Assembly: GCF_030811455.1 (NCBI RefSeq)
Contig: NZ_JAUSQU010000001.1
Coordinates: forward strand, 9,176,001-9,240,000
Direction of reading: 5' to 3'
Source: Streptosporangium lutulentum
GTDB taxonomy: Bacteria; Actinomycetota; Actinomycetes; Streptosporangiales; Streptosporangiaceae
DNA: 64,000 bases
The position numbers were made by a program, and so were the translations under genes. Position 1 is the stretch's first letter, and each line of letters begins with the position of its first letter. The notes under the pieces were generated by a model. It was not told where the DNA came from. It did no database searches and saw only the letters and a program-made list of their open reading frames with translations. Below are positions 35,301-42,920 of the stretch, piece after piece.

Positions 35301-36768
35301 CCTCCGCGTCCTCGCCCGAGAAGGCGAACACCAGGGGCTCGTCCGGCGACGGACGATCGGGCGCGGGCCGTGCCGGATCCATGAGGTTGTTCGCCTCGGC
35401 CGGGGCCGGGGCGGTGAGGACGAGGTGGGCGTGGACGCCGCCGAAGCCCGTGGCGCTCACCCCCGCGTGGCGGGGGCCGTAGGGCCAGGGCTCGGGGATG
35501 GACAGGACGCGAAGAGGGGCGCCGGGAGCGGCGAGGAGGGAGTGGGGGGAGCCGCAGCCGGTGGTGGGAGGCAGGACGCCGGAGGCGATGCTCAGGGTGG
35601 CTTTGATCAGTCCGGCGGCCCCGGCAGCCGCCCCGGTGTGCCCGATGTTGGCCGTGACGGAGCCGAGGGCCGCCTGCCGTACGCTGCCCGACAGCAGGCG
35701 GGTGAGCGCGGTGAGTTCGGCGGTGTCACCGACGGGGGTGCCGGTGCCTTGACCTTCGAACAGGGCCACCTCGACGGGGGAGACCCCGGCCTGGGCGTAG
35801 GCGCGGCGCAGGGCCAGGAGCCGGCCGTCGGACTCCGGACGGGTCAGGCCCCCGCCGTCGGAGGACACGCCCCAACCGGCGATCTCCGCGTAGATCCGGA
35901 CCCCGGCGGCCCTGGCGCCGGCCGTGGGCATCAGGGCCACGATCCCGCACCCCTCACCGGGCCAGAAGCCGTCCGAGCGGGTGTCGTAGATCCGCATCCG
36001 CTCCTCGGCCAGCGCGCCCGCCTTGGCGAGGCCGACCAGCTCGAACGGGTCGAGGCTGAGGTTCACGCCCCCGGCCAGGGCGAAGTCCGCGCTGCCGTCC
36101 AGCAGCGAGCGACAGGCGGCGATCACGGACAGCAGGGACGAGGCGCCCGTGCCGTCCACGGTGTATCCGCCGCCGCGCAGGTCGAAGTGGTCGCAGACGC
36201 GTCCGGCGATCGTGCTGGACAGGCTTCCGGCCAGAGTCTCCTCGGAGGTCTCGGGAAACGGCCGCAGATACTCGCTCCGCGCGCGGGCCAGCACCCGGGT
36301 GACCGTCTCCTCGGGAAGCCCGGCCAGGGCCGAGACCAGCACGCGGCGCACGTACGGCCAGCGCAGTCGCAGGGTGGCGGCCCGGGAGACCTCGCCGGTC
36401 AGGGTGTTGCCCATGACCACCGTGACCCGATCGCGGTCGAGTCCCCTCCCCCCGGGGAAGCCCGCGTCGGCCAGGGCCTGGGACGCCGTCTCCAGGGCGA
36501 GCCAGTGGGCCGGGTCCCCGGCGCGGTGCGCGGCGCCGGAGACGTTGAAGGCGGTCCGGTCGAACTCCCAGCCCTCGATCAGGGCGGCGCGGGTGCTGTA
36601 GGTGTGGTCGGGGGCCAGCCGGTCGGAGGAGTGGTAGTCGGCCAGGTCAAGCCGTTCGACCGGCATGCGCCGGAACGCCCGCCGCCGCCACAGCACCGTC
36701 TCCCACAGCGCCCCCGGATCAGGCGCGTCCGGGTAGGTACAGGCCAACCCCACGATCGCAACGGACAT
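32365..36768 (-). CDS. Enediyne PKS (PKSE)-like megaprotein with inactive KS, vestigial AT, no ACP; KR and DH retained
   Basis: A 1467-residue protein collinear with enediyne PKSs: MSVAIVGLACTYPDAPDPGA, FRRMPVERLDLADYHSSDR and the LRWPYVRR stretch are PKSE hallmarks. In the KS (about 1-450) the nucleophile motif is TVDGTGASSLL, with Gly at residue 208 where Cys is expected, and EGQGTGT has Gln 340 in place of His; only H377 (NIGHTG) remains. The AT is reduced to its first strand (RVTLLFPSQE, about 571-640) with no GHSxG. No ACP DSL serine is seen. The KR (about 815-1000) keeps S949, Y962 and N966. The DH has HxxxGxxxxP from H1080. The C-terminus resembles the PKSE PPTase-like domain (ECLSKAG). 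ATG 36768 has a GAAGGG site. It cannot condense acyl units as written; a reductase/dehydratase or scaffold role is an inference. Confidence 0.88.
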   Translation of the reverse strand: MSVAIVGLACTYPDAPDPGALWETVLWRRRAFRRMPVERLDLADYHSSDRLAPDHTYSTRAALIEGWEFDRTAFNVSGAAHRAGDPAHWLALETASQALADAGFPGGRGLDRDRVTVVMGNTLTGEVSRAATLRLRWPYVRRVLVSALAGLPEETVTRVLARARSEYLRPFPETSEETLAGSLSSTIAGRVCDHFDLRGGGYTVDGTGASSLLSVIAACRSLLDGSADFALAGGVNLSLDPFELVGLAKAGALAEERMRIYDTRSDGFWPGEGCGIVALMPTAGARAAGVRIYAEIAGWGVSSDGGGLTRPESDGRLLALRRAYAQAGVSPVEVALFEGQGTGTPVGDTAELTALTRLLSGSVRQAALGSVTANIGHTGAAAGAAGLIKATLSIASGVLPPTTGCGSPHSLLAAPGAPLRVLSIPEPWPYGPRHAGVSATGFGGVHAHLVLTAPAPAEANNLMDPARPAPDRPSPDEPLVFAFSGEDAEAVRPVLERVADQATRWSEAELCDLAHALGSASAGPLRIAIVAGSAEQLSERAELALKRLDTLESGSLVALSGLYLGQDVKGRVTLLFPSQEAPDGDFDADRPIPDTASAETVAALWADTAIQDLTALYGDHPARPVDIWRDRVFVSNPCSSPQGAGAGAERAGGAPASGGGIAGIVMGLVAGVIARLPTSDEPEHVGRTGPVAGVSHWVRCFAEAPEPGGWDVPAAHEGADPDGEADGPEDAEIQGRRIVIDDPLRPGAAEALISAAREAVASRDRLAVVCASDAVSGFLGSLRLEHPDLDLGAGEPRARTVIALDGEGPLPVGPEDVVLVSGGGTGIGFACARALAEAAGCALALLGPRRPSHDPILRTNLQMLSVKGIRYGYAAADVSDAGEVKRAVRELERTLGPVTMLIHSADVNRPGRFAELTAEDFERHIAPKLTGLDNLLAATAPRRVVTFGSVIGLYGLAGESHYALANGLMRERVRRIGGLNIDWSVWSGAGMGERLGVLESLVKTDVTAIPSREGVELFLGLLRTKDLPSSVAVHGRLGGPAAPCPGGGRFLEGLRVHVPGVELVADSRLSIESDAYLADHRMDGQATLPAVVALEAMAQAAGALTGRPLDEAAEMTFDRPVVVPEAGGTTIRVCALRHEQTVEAVIRSEETGFHLDHFRAVFPVNPAGETLFVPQLNRDGTEPLDAKDLYGALCFSTGRFQRVRELTLVEARNCRGELRGDDPDGWFQDRPVLGSPGLSDATIHALQACVPHRRLLPVGCERLVVRPSQGDVRLHATERGHDRGEYVWDVTTTDVRGRLVAAWIGLRLKDVGPLPRRDPWPANLLAVYLQRAAVGLGLDPALHVTMTGGTSRSHLDDLVLGVNGPAYCDWERVGGAGRTLGPAFDPLIAELLPRCGEPEETVSARIRTAVECLSKAGRPTTTPLVVVGSHEEGWLLLRAGTGLIASAVVRVRGVREPVAVSIMTERS

Positions 36769-36898
36769 TCGGCGCACCCTTCAAGCATTCGCACGGATCA
36801 CTGCCGGACGCCCGCGGGAACCTCGGAGAGGCCGCGCGGGAGCGGGCACGGAAGGGGGAGCGGGGCGAGGGCGGTGCGGCGGGGCCTGCGGCCGGAGG

Positions 36899-38323
36899 TC
36901 AGGAATCGCGGTTGCGCCGCGCCCAGGCCTTCCGGATTCCTGCTCGCCAGGCCTGGTAGTGGTCACCGCTGTGCGCGTTGTGGCCCAGCGCGATGAGCGT
37001 GGTGTCGGTCCAGGCGCCGGCCTCGTCCACCTCCACCCCGCACAGGGCGGGCGCGGCCGCGACGGTGTGCTCGGGGACGATCCCCGAGATCAGCCGGGAG
37101 GCGCAGCCGAAGGCACTGCCCTGGGCGAGGTGGGCGCGGAAGCCGTCCTCCGTCGCGGCCGAGGCCAGCCACTCCAGGTCCGCGGCGCTCGCGCCGCCGA
37201 CGTAGGTGGCGGCCAGGCCCACGCCGCTCCACAGGTCGGCGCGGCGGCCGGCGGGGAACTCGGCGATGCGCAGGACCACGTCGTCCACGCCAGCGCACTC
37301 ATGGAACCAGAGCATCCGCCCCAGCCCCTGGTCGAAGATCGCACGCTGGGTCCGGTCCATCAGGCCGGCCGTGCGCTGGCGCCCCACCGTCCTGTCGGTG
37401 AGGAAGAACCCCTGGTGGAAGCCGAAACCGTCGAAGGCCAGCCAGCGCAGCAGCGGGTGGACCGAGCGGATGCCCCACATCGGCCGCATGTGCAGCCGGG
37501 CGTACGCCCAGCCGGTGCCCATGTGGACGAGGTGCGGGTATCGCATCCCCTGCCCGTTGAGCAGGTCCCTGAGCCGTCTGCCGCCGGTGATCGTGAGGAT
37601 GTCGAGGTGCGCGCAGGCCATGCCCGCGCCCTCGTAGGCGAAGCCGCGCAGTTCCTCGGGGAGGTCGTCGATCCGCTCGACCTCTCGGGCGATCATCGCG
37701 TTGAACCCGGTCAGGAACGACTGTCCCGCGGTCTCCAACCGCTCGCGGGCCGGACCCAGCCGGAACCGGCGCGGTCCGAAATCGGCCTGGCCGAGGTTCT
37801 TCCACAGCAGGCCGGCCAGGCCCCTCGGCCTGGTCAGCACCAGCTCCGCCGGGCCCGAGGGGGCCGGGACGTCCGGCTCCTCCCGCACGGCGTCCGGGAC
37901 GTCCTCGGCGCCGTCGTCCTTCGGGCCGTGGTCCTCCGCGCCGGGTTCTCCCACGACGGTGTGCGCCGTGCCGGTCTCCGTGCCGGGTTTCGCGCCGTGG
38001 TCCGGTGTGCGGGACTCCTCCGTCCCGAGGGGCGGCGTATCCGTATCCGTACCCGTGCCGCGGTCCGGCGCCCAGGTCTCCGTGCCGTGGTCCGGCGTGC
38101 CGGTTTGATCCGTGCCGTAGTTCGCCACGCCGGCCTTCTCGCAGGGAATGTCCCAGAAGTCGTCCTCGAAAGCGTCGGAGACTCTCTCGGTGTCCGCGAA
38201 CGGGGCGCTCTCGGCGCCGCTTCCGCCCGCGTCCGCTCTCTCCGTCTCAGGGACCTTGTGCGGGGCGGCCCGCTCAGCCTCGTCGCTCTGAGCTATTACC
38301 CGGGTGCCCTCCGCATTGCTCAC
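36899..38323 (-). CDS. DUF1702 family protein (enediyne-cassette type) with long repetitive N-terminal extension
   Basis: The C-terminal 320 residues are DUF1702: LGPARERLETAGQSFLTGFN, ELRGFAYEGAGMACAHLDIL, HLVHMGTGWAYARLH, LLRWLAFDGFGFHQGFFLTD, DLWSGVGLAATYVGGASA and LAQGSAFGCASRLISG. DUF1702 genes belong to the conserved enediyne PKS cassette; the exact cassette letter I am unsure of. The N-terminal 145 residues are acidic and low in complexity, with repeats of the type TPDHGTE and APDRGTG. The start is uncertain: GTG 38323 is chosen over TTG 38359. It lies 130 bp upstream of the PKSE-like gene on the same strand, so a two-gene operon is likely. Confidence 0.85.
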   Translation of the reverse strand: MSNAEGTRVIAQSDEAERAAPHKVPETERADAGGSGAESAPFADTERVSDAFEDDFWDIPCEKAGVANYGTDQTGTPDHGTETWAPDRGTGTDTDTPPLGTEESRTPDHGAKPGTETGTAHTVVGEPGAEDHGPKDDGAEDVPDAVREEPDVPAPSGPAELVLTRPRGLAGLLWKNLGQADFGPRRFRLGPARERLETAGQSFLTGFNAMIAREVERIDDLPEELRGFAYEGAGMACAHLDILTITGGRRLRDLLNGQGMRYPHLVHMGTGWAYARLHMRPMWGIRSVHPLLRWLAFDGFGFHQGFFLTDRTVGRQRTAGLMDRTQRAIFDQGLGRMLWFHECAGVDDVVLRIAEFPAGRRADLWSGVGLAATYVGGASAADLEWLASAATEDGFRAHLAQGSAFGCASRLISGIVPEHTVAAAPALCGVEVDEAGAWTDTTLIALGHNAHSGDHYQAWRAGIRKAWARRNRDS

Positions 38324-38436
38324 AGGCTCGAACGTAGTAAGACGTATTCCAGCCTTCAAGCACCGCGTTTCTGGTTCCGGGCAAAGAAATTGTTAGGTCT
38401 GGAGGTCTGCCCGGGGCCGCGACGGGGAAAGGGACG

Positions 38437-39489
38437 TCAGGCTCGCGAACGGGCGTGGCTGCACCCGCAGTCCGCCGTGGGACGATCGGTCACGTACCTG
38501 CCCGCGTCACGGAAGACGCCCGAGGCCGGGGTGTGGCCGGTCAGCGCGTCGGCCGCGAGCACGACGGCGGCCGCGGTGTAGGCGGAGCGCTCGTGCGGGA
38601 ACCACTTCTCGTTCACGAACTGCCAGCCGGTCCAGTAGGAACCGTCCTCGTGCCGCAGGTGCTGCATGTCCGCGAAAAGCTTCAGCGCCCGGTCCCGGTC
38701 GCCCACGGCGTCCAGCGCGAGCACCAGCTCGCAGGTCTCGGCGCCGGTCACCCACGGCTGGTCGGAGACGCAGCGGATGCCCAGATCCGGCTCCACGAAC
38801 GTGTCCCACTCCTCGGCCAGCCGCGCCTCGGCGGCCGGGCCGCGTACCGCGCCGCCCAGGATCGGGTAGTACCAGTCCATCGAGAAGCGGCTCTTGTCGG
38901 CGAACGCCTCCGGGTGCGCGAGCAGTACGTGACCGAGCTGGTCGGCGGCGAGCTCCCAGTCGGGTTGCGGGTCGCCCAGATGCTCACCGAGCAGCACCCC
39001 GCTGCGCAGCCCCTGGTGGATGGAGGCGCAGCCGGTCAGCAGGGCGTACTCGGCGGGCCTGCCGTCGGCCGCCCGCTCCCAGACGATCTCGCCCCGGGTG
39101 GTCTGCAGCTCGACCACGAAGTCCAGCGCCGATCGGACGACCGGCCACATCTCGCGGGCGAAGTGCTCGTCCCCGGTCACCAGCAGTTCGTGCCAGACGC
39201 CGACCGCCACGTAGGCGGCGTGGTTAGACTCCCCGCCCCGCTCGACGGCCTTGCCCGCGACCAGCTTCATCGGCCAGGAGCCGTCGGCCCTTTGCGTGCG
39301 GACCAGCCAGTCGTAGCCCTTGCGCACCGGTCCGGTGAGCCCGGCCACGCTCATCGCCATCAGGCACTCGACGTGATTCCAGGCGTCCACGTGTCCTTCG
39401 GGCCAGGGAATGCCGCCGTCGGGTTCCTGCACCGCCGCGATGCTCCGGGCGGTCTGGACGACCTGCTCCCAGTTAATCAGGTCGCTCAC
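38437..39489 (-). CDS. Prenyltransferase/terpene cyclase-fold (alpha-alpha toroid) protein
   Basis: A 350-residue helical protein of the prenyltransferase/squalene oxidase repeat superfamily. Internal repeats include SIAAVQEPDGGIPWPEGHVD, GYDWLVRTQRADGSWPMKLV and LRHEDGSYWTGWQFVNEKWF, the QxxDGSW-like motifs. I do not see a DXDD protonation motif, so it is not an obvious squalene-hopene cyclase. The GTG start at 39489 has a GAGGAG site. It is the last of a minus-strand trio with a methyltransferase and a glycosyltransferase. The C-terminus is Cys/His-rich (DCGCSHARSRA). Function unknown. Confidence 0.8.
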   Translation of the reverse strand: MSDLINWEQVVQTARSIAAVQEPDGGIPWPEGHVDAWNHVECLMAMSVAGLTGPVRKGYDWLVRTQRADGSWPMKLVAGKAVERGGESNHAAYVAVGVWHELLVTGDEHFAREMWPVVRSALDFVVELQTTRGEIVWERAADGRPAEYALLTGCASIHQGLRSGVLLGEHLGDPQPDWELAADQLGHVLLAHPEAFADKSRFSMDWYYPILGGAVRGPAAEARLAEEWDTFVEPDLGIRCVSDQPWVTGAETCELVLALDAVGDRDRALKLFADMQHLRHEDGSYWTGWQFVNEKWFPHERSAYTAAAVVLAADALTGHTPASGVFRDAGRYVTDRPTADCGCSHARSRA

Positions 39490-39577
39490 CGCTCCTCATT
39501 CGCTTCGCGGGCCGCTTCGTTCCTCAGCGAACCGCTCCGCTCACCGCGTCGGGTTCGCTTCCGGTCCATGGGGTCGC

Positions 39578-40291
39578 TCACACGGGCTTCCGGACGTAGA
39601 GCACCACGCTTTTGCCGATGAGCGGGTTGAGCACCGCCTCGGCGATCCTGGTGGCGGCCGGGCGCTTCATGATGTCCCAGACCAGGATCTCGTGGTACGC
39701 CTTGGTCAGCGGGTGGTCGTCGTTGTTGACACCGACCGCGCACTTGAGCCACCAGTACGGCGCGTGCAGCCCGTGGGCGTGGTGGTGCGGGCCGATCTCC
39801 ATGCCGATCGACTTCAGCTTGGCGCTCAGCTCGGCCAGCGTGTAGATGCGGACATGCCCGCCGGGAGCCGTGTGATAGGCCTCGTCCAGCGCCCAGCAGA
39901 TCCGCTCGGGCAGGAAGCTCGGCACCGTGATGGCCGCCTGGCCGCCCGGCTTGAGCACCCGGAAGATCTCCCGCATCGCGGCCATGTCGTCGGGGATGTG
40001 CTCCAGCACCTCGGCCGCGATCACCCGGTCGAAGCTCGCGTCCTCAAACGGCATGGCGAGCGCGTCGCCGGTCACGGTTTCCGCCGTCGCCTCCGGGGGC
40101 ACCTCGCCGGCCTTGTCCATCGCGGCGAACATGCTCGCCACGCCTTCCAGTTCCTCGGCGTCCATGTCGAAGGCCACCACGTCGGCGCCCCGCCGCAGAA
40201 CCTCGAACGCATGTCGTCCGGCGCCACAGCCCAGGTCCAGAACTCGGGTTCCGGGCCCCACGGGCAACCGGCCGAAGTCGACAGTCAGCAC
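39578..40291 (-). CDS. Class I SAM-dependent methyltransferase (UbiE/UbiG-like)
   Basis: A 237-residue methyltransferase: SAM motif I TRVLDLGCGAGRHAFEVLRR, acidic motif VVAFDMDAEELEG, motif II region FDRVIAAEVLEHIPDDMAAM and motif III VLKPGGQAAITVPSFLPE. The GTG start at 40291 follows an AGGAG site. It is 36 bp downstream of the glycosyltransferase gene and 88 bp upstream of the terpene-cyclase-fold gene. It likely acts on a glycan or lipid intermediate made by this trio (inference). Confidence 0.92.
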   Translation of the reverse strand: MLTVDFGRLPVGPGTRVLDLGCGAGRHAFEVLRRGADVVAFDMDAEELEGVASMFAAMDKAGEVPPEATAETVTGDALAMPFEDASFDRVIAAEVLEHIPDDMAAMREIFRVLKPGGQAAITVPSFLPERICWALDEAYHTAPGGHVRIYTLAELSAKLKSIGMEIGPHHHAHGLHAPYWWLKCAVGVNNDDHPLTKAYHEILVWDIMKRPAATRIAEAVLNPLIGKSVVLYVRKPV

Positions 40292-40327
40292 TCGTCGCTC
40301 CTAATGAGGTGATCGGTGTGAGGGGTC

Positions 40328-41572
40328 TTACGTCGTGCGGCGAGCTTGGATGGCCTCGTGGTAGGCCTCCACGGTCCGCTGGGCGACGACGTTCCAGGTG
40401 TAGCGCTCCATGACCCGTTCGTAGCCCTTCCTGCCCACCGCGGCCCGCTCCTCGGGAGAGTCGTGCAGGCGGCGCAGTACGGCGGCAAGCTCCTCGGGAT
40501 CGCCCGGAGCCACCTGGATCGCCGCGTCGCCGACCACCTCGGGCAGCGCGCCGGTACGGCTGGCGACCAGGGGGGTGCCGCAGGCCATGTGCTCGACGGC
40601 CGGGAGTGAGAACCCCTCGTAGAGGGAGGGCACGACCGAGATCTCCGAGGTGGCGATCAGCTCGCCCAGCTCGGTGTCGGAGATGCCGTGCACGAACCTG
40701 ACACGGTCGTGCAGGGAGAGCTCGGCGACCAGCTTCTCGGTCGGGCCGCCCGGGGTGGGTTTGCTGACCACGGTCAGGTTGACGTCGCGCTCGGTGGCGA
40801 GCTTCGCCACCGCCCGCAGCAGCGTCGAGACGCCCTTCATCGGGGAGTCCGCGCTGGCCACCGCGACGATGGAACCGGGGCGCTTGGGCATCTCCGGGCG
40901 CGGATGGAAGTAGCGGGTGTCCACGCCCAGCGGGATGAGCCGCATGTTGGCCTGGGGCACGTTGAAATCACGGTGGATGTCGGCGAGAGAGGACTCGCTG
41001 ACGGTCAGGATCGGGCTCAGCCTCGGCGCGACCTTGGCCTGCATCCGGACGAAGCCGTACCACCTCCGGAGCGAGAACTGCTTGCGCAGCGGCGCGGCCT
41101 TCAGCTCGATCCGCCGGTCCATGCTGATCGGGTGGTGGATGGTGCCGACCACCGGGAACAGCTTCTGGATGCCGAGCAGGCCGTAGCCGAGCGTCTGGTT
41201 GTCCTGCACCACGTCGAAGTCGCCGAGGCGCTTCTTCAGCGCGCGGTGCGCCCGCAGGCTGAAGGTCAGCGGCTCGGGGAACCCCGCGGTCCACATGGTC
41301 GCGACTTCCAGCCAGTCGATCCAGTCGCGATACTCGTGCAGCTTGGGAGTGCGGAAGGGATCTTCATCGCGATACAGGTCGAGGCTGGGAACCTTGGTGA
41401 GGATGACGCCCTCGTCGAGCTCGGGATAGGGCTGGCCGGAGAACACCTCGACGCGGTGCCCGAGGGCGACCAGCTCGCGACTGAGATGGCGTAGATAGAC
41501 GCCCTGGCCCCCGCAGGTCGGCTTGCTGCGGTAGGACAGCAGCGCAACCCGTAGTGAGTCCGCACCTGGCAC
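40328..41572 (-). CDS. GT4-family glycosyltransferase
   Basis: A 414-residue GT-B glycosyltransferase. The acceptor loop is GGQGVYLRHLSRELVALGHR; the C-terminal domain has RLIPLGVDTRYFHPRPEMPK, VAVASADSPMKGVSTLLRAV and the donor-binding EX7E stretch PSLYEGFSLPAVEHMACGTP. The start is GTG 41572 with a GGAAGAGG upstream site. It is cytosolic and heads the glycosyltransferase-methyltransferase-cyclase trio, divergent from GDP-mannose dehydratase. The sugar donor is not determinable. Confidence 0.92.
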   Translation of the reverse strand: MPGADSLRVALLSYRSKPTCGGQGVYLRHLSRELVALGHRVEVFSGQPYPELDEGVILTKVPSLDLYRDEDPFRTPKLHEYRDWIDWLEVATMWTAGFPEPLTFSLRAHRALKKRLGDFDVVQDNQTLGYGLLGIQKLFPVVGTIHHPISMDRRIELKAAPLRKQFSLRRWYGFVRMQAKVAPRLSPILTVSESSLADIHRDFNVPQANMRLIPLGVDTRYFHPRPEMPKRPGSIVAVASADSPMKGVSTLLRAVAKLATERDVNLTVVSKPTPGGPTEKLVAELSLHDRVRFVHGISDTELGELIATSEISVVPSLYEGFSLPAVEHMACGTPLVASRTGALPEVVGDAAIQVAPGDPEELAAVLRRLHDSPEERAAVGRKGYERVMERYTWNVVAQRTVEAYHEAIQARRTT

Positions 41573-41863
41573 GGCAACCCCTCTTCCTCCCCTGTCCGAA
41601 AAGGGGACAGGTACCGTGAAAGATGACCTTAGTCCTCGGACCCTACCATTTGGTAGCTTCGTATACCGGATGTGGAATTGTTCCTAGCCGGAGCCTCACG
41701 TGCCGCGAACTGGGAGATTAGTCCTACCGAACTTGATTCGGTGAAACGTGTTCTCGTTACGGCCCAACGGACATGATGCCCATCCAGAGGTGTGGCGGTA
41801 CATTCGCCAATCACACAGCACAAGACCGGGCGAAAGTCCCGCCCCACGAGCGAGGAGGACGCG

Positions 41864-42877
41864 TTGGCCAGGCGCGCGCTGATCACCGGTATCACCGGGC
41901 AGGATGGTTCCTACCTGGCCGAGTTCCTGCTCGATCAGGGGTACGAGGTCTACGGGCTGGCCCGTGGGCAGGCCAACCCCCGCGTCTCCCGGTTGCGCAA
42001 GTTCCTGCAGGACGTCCAGTTCGTCGGTGGGGACCTGCTCGACCAGGGCTCACTGATCTCCGCCGTGGAGAAGGTCCAGCCCGACGAGGTCTACAACCTC
42101 GGCGCCATCTCGTTCGTCCCGATGTCGTGGGAGCAGGCCGAGCTCACCGCGGAGGTCACCGGCATGGGCGTGCTGCGCATGCTGGAGGCGATCCGGGTCT
42201 GCTCCGGCATCTCCTCCTCCCGTACGGCTGCCGGATCCGGGCAGATCCGCTTCTACCAGGCCTCGTCCTCGGAGATGTTCGGCCAGGTCCGCGAGACCCC
42301 GCAGACGGAGATCACCCCCTTCCACCCCCGCTCCCCGTACGGCGTGGCCAAGGCGTACGGCCACTTCCTGACCCAGAACTACCGCGAGTCCTACGGCATG
42401 TACGCGGTGTCGGGAATCCTGTTCAACCACGAGTCCCCGCGCCGGGGCGCCGAGTTCGTCACCCGGAAGGTGAGCCTCGGAGTCGCGAAGATCAAGCTCG
42501 GTCTGGCCTCCGAGCTGCGCCTGGGCAACATGGAGGCCCGCCGCGACTGGGGCTACGCCGGCGACTACGTCCGGGGGATGCACCTGATGCTCCAGGCGGA
42601 CACGCCTGAGGACTACGTGATCGGCACCGGCCGTACGCACACCGTCCGCGACCTCGTGGAGGCCGCCTTCGCCGCCGCGGGACTGGACTGGGAGCGGCAC
42701 GTGGTCGGCGACCAGACCCTGCACCGCCCCGCCGAGGTGGATCTGCTCTGCGCCGACCCCAAGAAGGCCCGCGTCCAGCTCGGCTGGGAGCCCTCGGTCG
42801 CCTTCGAGGAACTCATCACGATGATGGTCGAGTCGGACATCAAGCTGCTGTCCAACGGCGGCGACCCCGACCAGTGA
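41864..42877 (+). CDS. gmd: GDP-mannose 4,6-dehydratase
   Basis: A 337-residue extended SDR. It has the nucleotide motif LITGITGQDGSYLAEFLLDQ, the SSSE catalytic segment (FYQASSSEMFGQVRETPQTE), YxxxK in HPRSPYGVAKAYGHFLTQNY and GILFNHESPRRGAEFVTRKV, all typical of GMD. TTG 41864 is chosen because GAGGAGG lies five bases upstream and the product then starts directly with the family N-terminus (LARRALITG). It makes GDP-4-keto-6-deoxymannose for deoxysugar glycans. The divergent glycosyltransferase suggests a shared glycan role. No GDP-fucose synthase is adjacent. Confidence 0.95.
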   Translation: MARRALITGITGQDGSYLAEFLLDQGYEVYGLARGQANPRVSRLRKFLQDVQFVGGDLLDQGSLISAVEKVQPDEVYNLGAISFVPMSWEQAELTAEVTGMGVLRMLEAIRVCSGISSSRTAAGSGQIRFYQASSSEMFGQVRETPQTEITPFHPRSPYGVAKAYGHFLTQNYRESYGMYAVSGILFNHESPRRGAEFVTRKVSLGVAKIKLGLASELRLGNMEARRDWGYAGDYVRGMHLMLQADTPEDYVIGTGRTHTVRDLVEAAFAAAGLDWERHVVGDQTLHRPAEVDLLCADPKKARVQLGWEPSVAFEELITMMVESDIKLLSNGGDPDQ

Positions 42878-42920
42878 ACTCCCGCGCCGGTTCCGGCTCG
42901 CCCTCGCCTCTCCACAGGGA

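Noticed and set aside
33886..36996. A 1036-codon plus-strand frame opposite the PKS-like gene
   Set aside because: Antisense shadow; low-complexity translation and no ribosome site.
32365..38323. A functional enediyne biosynthetic cluster
   Set aside because: KS and AT are inactive or missing, no ACP or thioesterase is seen, and flanking genes are not enediyne tailoring genes.
41743..41756. A KstR-like sequence TGAAACGTGTTCTC near the gmd promoter
   Set aside because: The last consensus base is wrong and the arms are poorly symmetric; likely coincidental.
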